Under the pieces are notes generated by a model, which was not told where the DNA came from, did not search any database, and worked only from the letters and a program-made list of their open reading frames with translations. A DNA stretch of 33,602 bases from Methyloprofundus sp. (GTDB lineage Bacteria > Pseudomonadota > Gammaproteobacteria > Methylococcales > Methylomonadaceae): contig DUBW01000020.1 of NCBI GenBank assembly GCA_012960135.1, positions 1-33,602 of the forward strand. Direction: 5' to 3'. The position numbers were made by a program, and so were the translations under genes. Positions 7,773-16,341 of this stretch are shown here, in pieces. Numbering within the stretch: position 1 is the first letter of the stretch; each line of letters begins with the position of its first letter.

Positions 7773-8981
7773 TTATTTTTCATAGTTATCCAGCCTTCTA
7801 TCTTTACGAGCTAACTCATCGTTGTATAGTGCAGCTATTAAATTTGCCTGATAGACCATACCCACCAGACGTTGCTCTGAATTGACAATAGGAACTTGTC
7901 TATGTCCCTGAATAGACATTAATGTAATCAGCTCGGCAATATGCGCGGTATCAGCCAGCGTAACAACTGAACTGGTCATGATGAAACCAACTGATTCTGG
8001 TTTGGAAGCCATTACACCAGGCGTGCGCTGAATAAACCTGTGGAATTCATCCTGAAAACTTTCATAGGCATCCAGGTCGATATACTTAAAAAAATTATTC
8101 CAGGTAATAATACCGATGACTCGATTTGCTGTATCAACCACAGGCATTGCTTTCAGATTGTTACCACGCATAATTCGCCAGGCATGCTCTACTTCCGTAC
8201 CATACTCAACGCTCATCACATCCCTAACCATAATGTCAGCACACAAGAGCCGCCCTTTAATTCGCTTAAATGAATTTATTTCTACTTGTGATAATACATG
8301 ACTCAATTCTGCGTGAGTCATGTCAATAAAGACATCACTTTCTTTTAAAGTCTGCTCAAGATCTTGTTCTGAAAAACCAATCTGATGACTAGGTGCTGAC
8401 ATAGTATGCCGTTGATTAACCTTTTTCTTAATAGGCAAAGGACTAGGATATTCTCTTGCCATTATCCAGCGATTTATTATTATCGCTAATAACAACATAC
8501 TCACCACATTCACTGCAACGGGAACAAGCACAAAAGAATAGCCCAAAGATGTAATTGACGTGCCGGCCATTATTGGCGTTAAACTGGTTGCCGCTCCTGG
8601 AGGATGCAAACAACGCATCATTAACATCATTAAAATTGAACCACCCACCGCTGACGCCGCTGCAGTCGATGTTTCTGAAATATTCAAAGCACAGAATACG
8701 CCAACAAAAGCAGAAACGAGTTGTCCACCAACAAAAGGCCAAGGTTGTGCTAATGGACTGCCAGGAATAAAAAACAAAATAATGGCAGAAGCACCCATGG
8801 AAGCAACAATCATTGGATAACCTGGCCAGGGTGAAATTATTCTTGTCGTTAAAGCAATGAAAAAAATTGCACAAAAACAGGCAATAAGAGACAGTATTTT
8901 CGCTTTAACGCTAAAATTAACGGGGTCAATTGCAAGATATCTAAAAACCTGAAATATTTTCATTAAATAACAACATGTCAC
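7773..8981 (-). CDS. HPP-family membrane protein with two C-terminal CBS domains
   Basis: A 402-residue protein. Residues ~25-170 form the four-helix HPP domain, with the family signature LHPPGAATSL and a YPMIVASMGASA segment. After a linker, two CBS motifs follow: ADIMVRDVMSVEYGTEV...MPVVD and a second ending RQVPIVNSEQRLVGMV. CBS pairs bind adenine nucleotides and would gate the membrane part. A plant chloroplast HPP protein has been shown to carry nitrite, and this gene sits 2.5 kb from a nitrite reductase operon, so nitrite transport is a fair but unproven guess. The start at 8981 has AGAG five bases upstream; ATG 8963 is an alternative. Confidence 0.87.
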   Translation of the reverse strand: MTCCYLMKIFQVFRYLAIDPVNFSVKAKILSLIACFCAIFFIALTTRIISPWPGYPMIVASMGASAIILFFIPGSPLAQPWPFVGGQLVSAFVGVFCALNISETSTAAASAVGGSILMMLMMRCLHPPGAATSLTPIMAGTSITSLGYSFVLVPVAVNVVSMLLLAIIINRWIMAREYPSPLPIKKKVNQRHTMSAPSHQIGFSEQDLEQTLKESDVFIDMTHAELSHVLSQVEINSFKRIKGRLLCADIMVRDVMSVEYGTEVEHAWRIMRGNNLKAMPVVDTANRVIGIITWNNFFKYIDLDAYESFQDEFHRFIQRTPGVMASKPESVGFIMTSSVVTLADTAHIAELITLMSIQGHRQVPIVNSEQRLVGMVYQANLIAALYNDELARKDRRLDNYEK

Positions 8982-9001
8982 TCTAAAATTATTGTAGATA
9001 T

Positions 9002-9996
9002 TTAATCGATAGAATTGGATGCTACATAAAAAGTATCTGTGTAAATATCTGCCATGGAAGCACCGTTTAAAAAGGCCTGACGTTTGGTTTGATTAACCAT
9101 CTCCAGATGACCACATAAATATACTCGCCACGCTTTTAAATTAGATAATACGTTGATAGCCCCACATCGCTGGCCCGACCTTTAGAAATTCCCTCAGGCG
9201 GCTCGCCATTGGTAATACAAGGCGTGTAGTGAAAATTAGGGTACTCAGTCATTAATTGCTGCATTTCTTCAATCCAATACAAACCATTTAAATCTTGACT
9301 ACCATGATATAAATGATTATTGACTTGTTGGCCTTGATTTTAACGCTTCGCTGATAATACCTGCTAAAGGAGCCAGACCACTGCCGGTACCGATTAACAG
9401 CATGTTTTTCTCGGGTTGCTTAGGTAGGTAATATCATAAGCCTTGAGGCTCAGAAACGGCTAATCGATCACCCACTTTGAGTTCTTGATGCGCCCATTCA
9501 CTAGATCTACCGCCCGCTAAACGTCGAATATGAAAACTTAAATGCTGATTATGTCATTGACTATTGGCAATGGAATAACTACGTGACAAACCATCATCAC
9601 GCTGTAAATTCACAAACTGTCCAGCATAGTAGTCTAACGGTTGATCTGTCTTTAATGTTAAAAGGATAATTTCATCATTGAGATTTTTCTTCTCAATATC
9701 CACTCCTTGTGTAGTGAAGTCGGCGTGATCCGTAAGACCAATGCGCATATCCTGCTCTGGACAACAAAGACAAGCAAGAAAGTAGTTCTGTTGCTGCAAA
9801 ACATCTTTCAAGCCATGCTGTGGACAGAAACAGGCGGTGCGACGTCTAGACTACGTGATAAACAACTTTGGCAAACGCCTTGTTTGCAACTATGGTTAAT
9901 TTCAACCAGTTCACGTAACAAGGCATCTAAAACTGTTGCGCCTGACTGACAAAGCATTTTCTGTTCGCCCAGCTGGAGTGTTTTTCCCGTCATCAC
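9002..9996 (-). pseudogene. Broken [2Fe-2S] ferredoxin/FAD/NAD reductase (globin partner)
   Basis: Starts 12 bases after the globin gene stop. The first frame (9996-9808) encodes a plant-type ferredoxin domain with CKQGVCQSC. A frameshift near 9810 leads to YFLACLCCPEQDM (fourth Cys) and the FAD block RSYSIANSQ, then a stop. Further on come GSGLAPLAG (NAD site) and the C-terminus ending at 9002, interrupted by more stops and at least one more shift. The intact protein of ~330 residues would be an NAD(P)H-ferredoxin-type reductase like those that re-reduce haemoglobins. At least four lesions make it clearly dead. Confidence 0.85.
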
Positions 9997-10008
9997 TCCC
10001 CTTCGTAT

Positions 10009-10377
10009 TTATCGACCTAAAACATCATTACGGGTTGTTTCTGCAACTGCCGCGACTTGAGTAATTAACTCTTGAGTAACTCCTAATTCGGTCAGTGTTT
10101 TAGCTAAATTTCCAACAACTGCATCGAAATGACTATCATCTAAGCCCATTTTTACAAATCTGGCATGTGCTACACGCATATCTGCACCGGTATAATTATT
10201 TGGACCACCAAATGCCATGGTTAAAAATGCTTTTAGTTTAGTGGCTTGTTTTTCCATATCTACATCATTAAAAAACCGATTAATTCTGCTATCGGCTAAT
10301 ACATGCCGGTAAAAAATATCAACCGCTGCTTCAACCGCTGCTTCACCACCTAATTGTTCATATAATGAATCTGTCAT
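10009..10377 (-). CDS. glbN: Group 1 truncated haemoglobin
   Basis: A 122-residue cytosolic 2-on-2 globin, normal for TrHbN. It resembles Synechocystis GlbN closely: LYEQLGG start, Tyr23 at the B10 position (IFYRHVL), FLTMAFGGPNNYTG, proximal His71 (RVAHARF) and HFDAVVGNL. The family binds O2 and NO and often works as an NO dioxygenase. GAGAGG lies upstream of the ATG. Its reductase partner downstream is broken, so another reductase must serve it if it turns over NO. It is divergent from an HTH regulator and lies 1.1 kb from the nitrite reductase operon. Confidence 0.93.
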   Translation of the reverse strand: MTDSLYEQLGGEAAVEAAVDIFYRHVLADSRINRFFNDVDMEKQATKLKAFLTMAFGGPNNYTGADMRVAHARFVKMGLDDSHFDAVVGNLAKTLTELGVTQELITQVAAVAETTRNDVLGR

Positions 10378-10455
10378 GTTTGCTGCCTCTCTATAAATTA
10401 TTATTTATGTAGTTGACCTACAAGTGCAGTATATAATTGCATTGCACATTATACA

Positions 10456-10543
10456 ACTTATAAGTCATATAAGTGCTTTATGCTTTAAAAGCAGCCTATG
10501 CTCATACAAGGTATAATGCTTAGTGCTTATCTAAAAGATAAGC
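10456..10543. promoter_or_regulatory. Divergent control region with palindromes
   Basis: The 207-base gap between the globin and the HTH regulator contains ACTTATAAGT (10456-10465, a perfect 10-bp palindrome), a near-palindrome TGCTTTAAAAGCA (10481-10493) and GCTTATCT-AAA-AGATAAGC (10525-10543, perfect 8-bp arms). Dyads between divergent genes fit operator sites for the adjacent regulator. The assignment is inferred. Confidence 0.45.
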
Positions 10544-10584
10544 CATCATAAAATCATTTTTAAGCTGGAGCGCCATAATACATC

Positions 10585-11208
10585 ATGCTAAACCAACGAG
10601 GATCACGACAAGAACAGATAATGAACTTATTACTGACCACCAAATCAGGTCTGAGCATTGATACCTTAGCTGAGCAGATAGAAATATCACGTAATGCCGT
10701 GAAAAAACATTTAGATACCTTAGAAAAAATTAGCTTAGTACAGGCTGCCAACCTAAATATAACGGGCGGACGACCTTCACGTAATTACAAACTGACTGAT
10801 CAAGGAATTAATTACTTTACCAAGCAATACGCATGGTTTGGAAGTCTTGTGCTAACAGAGATAAAACAAGAAATGGGGGGGCCTGCTTTTAGCCGTTTTA
10901 TGCAACGTCTGGGAGCCAAGATAGCAAGTTCCTTAGCCCCCCAATTTACAGATAAAAGTCCTGCTGAAAAAGTGCAAATACTCACCACTATTATGCAGAA
11001 TTTAGGCTATCAAGCTTCTGTCGAAAATAACGATAAAACCCTCACCATTACCGCTATCAACTGTGTTTTTCATGATTTGGCACAAGAACATACCGAACTT
11101 TGCGAATTTGACCGTGCATTGATTGGTAATTTATTAGACAACCCAGTGGAGCAAACAGAATGCATGGCAGAGCAAGGCAGTGCTTGTTGTTTTAAAACTA
11201 AGGTTTAA
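10585..11208 (+). CDS. HTH transcriptional regulator with C-terminal Cys cluster (COG2345/SufR-like)
   Basis: A 207-residue protein. Residues ~8-75 form a winged helix (SIDTLAEQIEISRNAVKKHL, then a GGRPSRNYKLTDQG wing). The C-terminal domain holds NCVFHDLAQEHTELC followed by ECMAEQGSACCFK. Two Cys 12 residues apart, followed by further Cys, recall the [4Fe-4S] ligands of SufR-type regulators. It is therefore a candidate Fe-S sensor of NO, O2 or iron. Its divergent position to the globin suggests that it controls globin and reductase in response to NO. Type I ArsR sensing is unlikely because no Cys lies in the recognition helix region. Confidence 0.75.
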   Translation: MLNQRGSRQEQIMNLLLTTKSGLSIDTLAEQIEISRNAVKKHLDTLEKISLVQAANLNITGGRPSRNYKLTDQGINYFTKQYAWFGSLVLTEIKQEMGGPAFSRFMQRLGAKIASSLAPQFTDKSPAEKVQILTTIMQNLGYQASVENNDKTLTITAINCVFHDLAQEHTELCEFDRALIGNLLDNPVEQTECMAEQGSACCFKTKV

Positions 11209-11231
11209 TCCAACGCTGATTAACATACAAA

Positions 11232-11429
11232 ATGAAACGCTATTCAAAAAAGTTTTGCCAAACACAAGGTTACGGCTGGGGGCTTTAAAAGATTACAAAT
11301 ACTGGTCAAGTTACTTGTAACGAATGTACGGATACTCAAGGCTTACAAAAATGTTACATAAAAGATATTACCGTACAATGTAAACGAATTAAGCTAGGGA
11401 CAGTCGGTATGCTGCCAGGAAAAGGGTAA
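11232..11429 (+). pseudogene. Short Cys-rich reading frame with one stop, unknown
   Basis: A 66-codon frame starting MKRYSKKFCQTQGYG is cut by a TAA after 18 codons, then continues TGQVTCNECTDTQGLQKC and VQCKRIKLGTVG to a TAA. Regular Cys spacing suggests a small metal-binding protein that has lost function. No family recognised; it could also be chance. Confidence 0.3.
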
Positions 11430-11442
11430 TACGATTGAAGAT

Positions 11443-11471
11443 CAGGTCTTCGCTACGATTGTGAAGACCTG
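11443..11471 (-). terminator. Hairpin after nirJ, probable end of nir operon
   Basis: CAGGTCTTC and GAAGACCTG form a perfect 9-bp stem with an 11-base loop, 10 bases after the nirJ stop codon. The T-tract on the minus strand is poor (ATCTTCAATC), so termination may be partial. Confidence 0.5.
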
Positions 11472-11480
11472 GAATCTAAT

Positions 11481-12629
11481 TTAATCTACGCTGGCTGAAA
11501 TTTCACTATCATCCAGGTAGCACCCCGGATCTTCCTGCCACGGGTCTTGATATATCTGCTGTGCCCTGACACGTGTATTACCATTACAGATAACTTGATA
11601 ATAACAACTCCCACAACGTCCTTTCAACGGTCTTGGAGAAGCTTTCATGCCTGCCATTAACGGGTCAGAAACATCCCCCCAAATATCAGAGAAAGCCCTG
11701 TCTTTGACATTACCTAAGCTGTAATTCCACCAGAAAGTATCCGGGTGTACATGTCCCAGATTATCAATATTGGCCACATTAACGCCTGATGCATTGCCTC
11801 CCCATTGCTCCAGTTTTGCTTTAATATGACCTACTTGTTGCGGATAATTTTTCTTGACCCAATGTAAAAAATAAACCGCATCCGCATCATTATTACCGGT
11901 CACTATTTCTCGCTCTATTCCTTGCTGTTCCCACTTCAAGCATTGCTCAAAGAGTTGATCCATCACATCTCGCGTCATCTTAAAAGCGGCATCATCTTTA
12001 CGATTTTTATTGCCTCTCCCACCATAATTCAAATGTGACAAATAAAATTTATCAATGTCCTCATCATCCATGAGTTTCAACATATTTGGAAAATCTTCAA
12101 CATTATCTTGCGTTAATGTGAAACGGATACCCGCTTTAATTCCATTATCTCTGCATAGACCAATACCTGCTAACGAGGCAGAAAATGAGCCTGGTTTCTG
12201 TCTGAATTTATCATGTGTTGCACCAATACCATCAAGACTGACGCCTACATATTGATAGTTTATCTCGGAAATCTGGCTGATGTTTTGTTGCGTAATCAAT
12301 GTACCATTACTGGAAAGCGCAACATAAAACCCCATCGCTTTGGCGCGGCGAGAAATATCGAATATATCAGGATGCAGTAAAGGTTCTCCACCTGATAAAA
12401 TTAATACAGGGACTTTAAAATCTTTTAGCTCATCCATGACAGTATATATCTCAGGGGTTGTTAATTCTCCGGGGAAATTAATATCTGCTGAAGTGGTATA
12501 ACAATGCTTACATGTTAAATTACAGCGACGAATTAAATTCCAGATAACAACCGGCCCCGATGGTTTTCGCACTGGCTTTATGGGTGTTGGATGCAATACT
12601 TCACGCATATACTGGCTTAATCTAAACAT
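11481..12629 (-). CDS. nirJ: Heme d1 biosynthesis radical SAM protein NirJ
   Basis: A 382-residue cytosolic enzyme. Cys36, Cys40 and Cys43 (CNLTCKHC) bind the SAM [4Fe-4S] cluster, followed by LILSGGEPLLHPDI (SAM-binding GGE). The C-terminal SPASM-like region has CGSCYYQVICNG and a last Cys in DPGCYL for a second cluster. NirJ removes the two propionate side chains of 12,18-didecarboxysiroheme and introduces the oxo groups on the way to heme d1. It is the last gene of the operon, 2 bases after nirH. Length and motifs are standard; PqqE-like proteins share the fold, but the context is decisive. Confidence 0.95.
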   Translation of the reverse strand: MFRLSQYMREVLHPTPIKPVRKPSGPVVIWNLIRRCNLTCKHCYTTSADINFPGELTTPEIYTVMDELKDFKVPVLILSGGEPLLHPDIFDISRRAKAMGFYVALSSNGTLITQQNISQISEINYQYVGVSLDGIGATHDKFRQKPGSFSASLAGIGLCRDNGIKAGIRFTLTQDNVEDFPNMLKLMDDEDIDKFYLSHLNYGGRGNKNRKDDAAFKMTRDVMDQLFEQCLKWEQQGIEREIVTGNNDADAVYFLHWVKKNYPQQVGHIKAKLEQWGGNASGVNVANIDNLGHVHPDTFWWNYSLGNVKDRAFSDIWGDVSDPLMAGMKASPRPLKGRCGSCYYQVICNGNTRVRAQQIYQDPWQEDPGCYLDDSEISASVD

Positions 12630-12631
12630 AA

Positions 12632-13111
12632 TTAACGCCCTATTCTCAAACCTGTTTTCTTTAAAATACGCGTACTGTATAAAACGTCTTGTCCTAAATT
12701 ATAGCCGCCTAACAGTTCAGCAATCATTCCCTGTTGTTCTTTAACACCTGCTTCTGATTTACTGTGCACCATTGCAAATAAGTTATAGGGCCATTCAGGT
12801 AAATGCCTGGGGCGATGATAACAATGGCTAACAAAATCCAGCTGTCCAATGCGCCCTCCCATTTCATTGATGTACTCATCAGCGATATTCCAGACAGTCA
12901 TCCCATTAAATTTATAGCCTAAACGATAATGATTAGGCACGGCACCTATTCGGCGAATAACGCCCTGATCCTGCATAACCATCATTCTTTGCATCACCAT
13001 TTCTGCACTGAGTCCTAATGCATTAGCAATTGTTTGATAAGGTTGTGGCGTTAAAGGCAGGCCTGCTTGTGTTGCTGTAATGATTTGCCGGTCTATCTTA
13101 TCTATATTCAT
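12632..13111 (-). CDS. nirH: Siroheme decarboxylase subunit NirH
   Basis: A 159-residue AsnC/Lrp-like protein: an N-terminal HTH (LGLSAEMVMQRMMVMQDQGVI) and a RAM-like C-terminal domain with PEWPYNLFAMVHS. The WPYNL block marks the L/H type of siroheme decarboxylase subunits, which pair with the D/G type to convert siroheme to 12,18-didecarboxysiroheme. The start codon shares one base with the nirG stop (TAATG), so translation is coupled. The HTH is a relic and DNA binding is not expected. Confidence 0.88.
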   Translation of the reverse strand: MNIDKIDRQIITATQAGLPLTPQPYQTIANALGLSAEMVMQRMMVMQDQGVIRRIGAVPNHYRLGYKFNGMTVWNIADEYINEMGGRIGQLDFVSHCYHRPRHLPEWPYNLFAMVHSKSEAGVKEQQGMIAELLGGYNLGQDVLYSTRILKKTGLRIGR

Positions 13112-13554
13112 TAAGCTTCCAGTTTAAGGCCCACAAAATATTCTTTTATTTTAGGCATGTTATAAACAGATAGAGCTGTTTTTTCTTCAATAATTTGAAT
13201 GACCTCAGGTAGTCGCTCTGGCTTATCCGTTGCAATAACAAACCACATATTTAATTCATGGTTTCTTGCATAATTATGTGCGACCTCGGGCAATGCATTA
13301 ATCATTTCTGCAACCTGATCAAACCGATCTTGCGGAGCTTTAACAGCGGCTAAAGTCAGTTCACCACCCATTTGTTCAGCATGGTACATTGGCCCAAAAC
13401 GGGAAAGTATCCCGGTTTCCAGCAAATCATTAAGACGCTTAATTAACACCGTTTCAGTCAGCCCTAATTCTGTAGCAACCACTAGATAGGGGGATTCACA
13501 GACCGGAAACCCCCCTTGAAGATGATTAATTATTTTTCTGTCTATTTCATCCAT
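13111..13554 (-). CDS. nirG: Siroheme decarboxylase subunit NirG
   Basis: 147 residues from MDEIDRKIINHLQ. It has an HTH (LGLTETVLIKRLNDL) and a C-terminal ELNMWFVIATD block of the D/G type. A longer frame opens at 13638, but that would overlap nirL by 80 bases; the ATG at 13554 lies 4 bases after the nirL stop region, has GGAAAGG upstream, and gives the normal family length. It partners the L/H-type subunits in siroheme decarboxylation. Confidence 0.87.
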   Translation of the reverse strand: MDEIDRKIINHLQGGFPVCESPYLVVATELGLTETVLIKRLNDLLETGILSRFGPMYHAEQMGGELTLAAVKAPQDRFDQVAEMINALPEVAHNYARNHELNMWFVIATDKPERLPEVIQIIEEKTALSVYNMPKIKEYFVGLKLEA

Positions 13555-13558
13555 TAGA

Positions 13559-14056
13559 TCAAACCTTTCCTGGTTCTGAATCGGCTTTATAAATAGCGCC
13601 TCGTTGTTTAAAACATTTGCGACTAAATAGTACCTCATGGTTAACTGAGGACAAACCGCAAGAAGAAATTAAATGGTCCAGTTGTTGCAAAACTTTCTCT
13701 CTGTTTTTACCATGAATCATACAATACAGATTATAAGGCCATTGCTCACCACGCCTGGGCCGTAGGTAACAAAGATTTACAAAGCTAAACTGACTGACAT
13801 GGCCTGCAATTTGTTCAACTAAAGTATCGGGGACATCAAAAACCACCATTGCATTAGCGCAATAGCCTAGTTTCCGGTGGTTAACGATTACGCCCAACCG
13901 CTTAATCAAGCCGAGCTCTTTAAGTCTGGATAAGCGCACAATGACTTCATCCTCACTAAGATTAAGCTGCTGTCCAATCAAGGCATAAGGTCTGGAAACA
14001 GTTGCCAGTCCATCTTGTAGCAGCTCTATTAATTGACGATCAATAAAATCAATCAT
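13559..14056 (-). CDS. nirL: Siroheme decarboxylase subunit NirL
   Basis: 165 residues from MIDFIDRQLIELLQ, with an AsnC-like HTH (LNLSEDEVIVRLSRLKELG) and the L/H-type EQWPYNLYCMIHG block. The ATG at 14056 overlaps the nirD stop by 8 bases (ATGATTGA), giving coupled translation; an ATG at 14071 is possible but adds five residues not found in homologues. The C-terminus has the ending KCFKQRGAIY typical of this subunit (compare ILKKTGLRI in NirH). Confidence 0.86.
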   Translation of the reverse strand: MIDFIDRQLIELLQDGLATVSRPYALIGQQLNLSEDEVIVRLSRLKELGLIKRLGVIVNHRKLGYCANAMVVFDVPDTLVEQIAGHVSQFSFVNLCYLRPRRGEQWPYNLYCMIHGKNREKVLQQLDHLISSCGLSSVNHEVLFSRKCFKQRGAIYKADSEPGKV

Positions 14057-14504
14057 CAAAGTCCATTTCAAAACCTAAATTAATAAAATAATCGGCTAAT
14101 AAAGGCAGTTGCATTGCATTAAAGCCTGACTCAGTTTCTATCGTTTCAATCACGGACTGTAAATACTCATCATCCTTGGCAATCATGACAAACCAAAGGT
14201 TAAATCGATTTTCTCTTTCATAATTATGGTTAACTTCAGGATAGCGACTCACAATATCGGCAATAGACTGTAATTGTTCAACAGGGACAGCCATAGCGAC
14301 TAAAGTACTCACACCTATATGGTTGGGCACAATAATCGAACCAATACGACTGATAAAATGTTCATCAGCTAATTCATTAAATGCCAACAAAACATCCTCT
14401 TCAGTAACCCCTAAAGATGACGCAATATCTTGATAAGGGGTGGGTGATAAAGGGAAGTCCTGCTGATAATCATTGAGCAACTGTTTATGCATCGCTGTTA
14501 GCAT
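14049..14504 (-). CDS. nirD: Siroheme decarboxylase subunit NirD
   Basis: 151 residues; AsnC-like HTH (LGVTEEDVLLAFNEL) and the D/G-type block ENRFNLWFVMIA. It begins 2 bases after the nirF stop. With NirL, NirG and NirH it forms the full four-gene set seen in Pseudomonas; many other denitrifiers fuse D and L into one gene. Confidence 0.87.
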   Translation of the reverse strand: MLTAMHKQLLNDYQQDFPLSPTPYQDIASSLGVTEEDVLLAFNELADEHFISRIGSIIVPNHIGVSTLVAMAVPVEQLQSIADIVSRYPEVNHNYERENRFNLWFVMIAKDDEYLQSVIETIETESGFNAMQLPLLADYFINLGFEMDFDD

Positions 14505-14506
14505 GA

Positions 14507-15676
14507 TTACAAACCCATTTTATGTGCTCGTGAACTGAAAAAAATACCACTGGGATTTTCAGCGGGTAAACGTATAATTTCTTTAAAACTTTCCGTGTCA
14601 TAAACAACCAGCTGATTATCATCACGTACTGAAACCCAGACTTCTTCCCCACGAGGAGTAAATTCCATATGTAAAACAGCTTTACCCGGCGCTAAAGATT
14701 TGATTATAGTTAAATCTTTAGCATCAATAATTTGTAACTTTTGATTATCCGGAAAAGCAAAATTCACCCAGATATGTCTACCATCAGGTCGAGCCATAAC
14801 AAATACAGGCTGCCCTGCTACGGGAATACGCTTAACCAGAGTCCATGAGCGTTTATCAATTACTAAGACTTCATGCTGACCTACCGCAGGAATTAACATA
14901 TAGTCTCCAGCAACCGCCCAGCCTTCCAGATGTGGCATTTTGTAGACAGGCAGTTTTTCATCTTCTTTACCATAATCGGGTAAAATTCTCTTAACACCTG
15001 TTTCAGGATTCCATAAATCCAATACAGCCAATCCCTGCTCACCAAATAAGCCAGCAATATAATAACGACCATCAGGACTTAATAAAGCATCGTAAGGCTG
15101 TTTACCAATGGCTTTAAATTTTTTAATCTCTGGTTTTTTAGGATTATTAATATCGACCAACCAGATTTCACCCGCATCAAATAGACTAAATACAAACTGC
15201 TGATTCGGTGCATCAACTAAACCTACCACTTTAGAAAGTTTATTTTCGCCATATTCTGCTGGAATCTCAGCGACTAATTCTAAGGTTTCAGTTAAAAATA
15301 TTTTGATCCCCCCTGGCGTATAATTTGAAACAGCAATGAAATGGCCATCTTGCGAAATAGCGCCTCCAATACTATTGCCTGCCTGAATAATGCGTTTGGC
15401 GACTTTATCCTGTAGTAAATCAATTTTAGTTAACCCGCCATCCCGTCCAAAAATAAAAGCATAACGTTCGTCACGTGAAAACACCACTGATGCATGTGAT
15501 AAATCACCTAAAGACTCAATTTTTGCAAGTATTGAACGCTGACTGGTGTTGATAATTAGCGCACTGCCTTTTGCGCGCTCTATAACAATACCCAAATCAC
15601 CTGTTGCACGATATTCTGCAACAGCACCATGTGAAACCAATAGGCATAAAAAGAGTGAGAATCTTAATTTGATCAT
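14507..15676 (-). CDS. nirF: Heme d1 biosynthesis protein NirF
   Basis: A 389-residue periplasmic protein with a Sec signal (LRFSLFLCLLVSHGAVA), an eight-bladed propeller like the d1 domain of NirS but without a cytochrome domain. DLSHASVVFSRDERYAFIFG is the typical N-terminal blade. NirF binds heme d1 or its precursor and acts late in d1 maturation. There is no lipobox, so it is soluble, unlike the lipoprotein form in Pseudomonas. The C-terminus (ENPSGIFFSSRAHKMG) resembles the end of the NirS in this operon. Confidence 0.92.
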   Translation of the reverse strand: MIKLRFSLFLCLLVSHGAVAEYRATGDLGIVIERAKGSALIINTSQRSILAKIESLGDLSHASVVFSRDERYAFIFGRDGGLTKIDLLQDKVAKRIIQAGNSIGGAISQDGHFIAVSNYTPGGIKIFLTETLELVAEIPAEYGENKLSKVVGLVDAPNQQFVFSLFDAGEIWLVDINNPKKPEIKKFKAIGKQPYDALLSPDGRYYIAGLFGEQGLAVLDLWNPETGVKRILPDYGKEDEKLPVYKMPHLEGWAVAGDYMLIPAVGQHEVLVIDKRSWTLVKRIPVAGQPVFVMARPDGRHIWVNFAFPDNQKLQIIDAKDLTIIKSLAPGKAVLHMEFTPRGEEVWVSVRDDNQLVVYDTESFKEIIRLPAENPSGIFFSSRAHKMGL

Positions 15677-15711
15677 GCTTTGAGAGTAGAAAAAATAACA
15701 GGATTAAAAAG

Positions 15712-16023
15712 CTAGTGGCGTTTAAGAATTGTTTGTACCAACCAAAGGGTTTCTTGTTCGCTTATAAAGGGCTTCCAGGGTGGCATCGCCGTTCCTTTAC
15801 GTCCATTTTGAATGGTATCTACTAAGTAGTCATCAGACTTAGCGGCTAAGTCACTGGCTAATAAAGCAGGACCTAACCCACCTTTTAAAGTAAGTCCATG
15901 GCAGGCTCCGCAATCATGCCTGAGCATATTGCGGAGCGTTTCTTGCCGTTCCTGAGGCGGAGGGTCGGCTAAAACCTGTGCCTGACTAAGTAAGCCAAGA
16001 CACAAGAATATAGTGCGATGCAT
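15712..16023 (-). CDS. nirC: Periplasmic cytochrome c, NirC-like
   Basis: A 103-residue monoheme cytochrome with a signal peptide (FLCLGLLSQAQVLA), heme site CGACH (Cys38, Cys41, His42) and axial Met in TAMPPW. Size and place before nirF fit NirC, which can donate electrons to NirS and is linked to d1 maturation. Its start shares a base with the stop of the preceding cytochrome gene. Confidence 0.85.
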   Translation of the reverse strand: MHRTIFLCLGLLSQAQVLADPPPQERQETLRNMLRHDCGACHGLTLKGGLGPALLASDLAAKSDDYLVDTIQNGRKGTAMPPWKPFISEQETLWLVQTILKRH

Positions 16024-16337
16024 CAGTTGTAAGGTTTTAAACGACTGTAATAAGACGCGATATTATTAATGTCGCGGTCTGACAAAGAACCAGCAATATT
16101 ATTCATAATATCTGAAACACGGGTTTTATCCCGGTATTGTTTTAACGCCATTTCCAGATATTCCTTATCTCTTCCCGCTAAAGGTGGAAAGGGAGCGTCA
16201 GCACTGGTTGATCTGATACCGTGACACTGAGCACAGACTGCGGCAGCTTTAGCTTTTCCTGCATAAATACTGGCGGCTTGCGCTGTTGCGGAAAACATCA
16301 TCGTTAATAACAGCGTTACAAGTAAACGTAAGTTCAT
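16023..16337 (-). CDS. Periplasmic cytochrome c (c553/c4-half-like), probable NirS electron donor
   Basis: 104 residues from MNLRLLVTLL, with signal peptide ending AQAA and heme site CAQCH (Cys35, Cys38, His39). The likely axial Met is in VSDIMNNIAG. It resembles one half of a cytochrome c4 rather than Pseudomonas c551 (NirM), but occupies the nirM position between nirS and nirC. The ATG at 16337 has GGAGTAAGG before it, overlapping the nirS stop; the longer frame from 16370 would add 11 residues without a ribosome site. Confidence 0.85.
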   Translation of the reverse strand: MNLRLLVTLLLTMMFSATAQAASIYAGKAKAAAVCAQCHGIRSTSADAPFPPLAGRDKEYLEMALKQYRDKTRVSDIMNNIAGSLSDRDINNIASYYSRLKPYN

Positions 16338-16341
16338 CACC

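Noticed and set aside
8443-8874. 143-codon minus-strand frame within the HPP-CBS gene
   Set aside because: Overlaps the well-supported HPP domain in another frame; low-complexity Phe/Cys-rich product.
9707-9949. 80-codon plus-strand frame over the reductase relic
   Set aside because: Antisense to a recognisable ferredoxin domain; no signals of its own.
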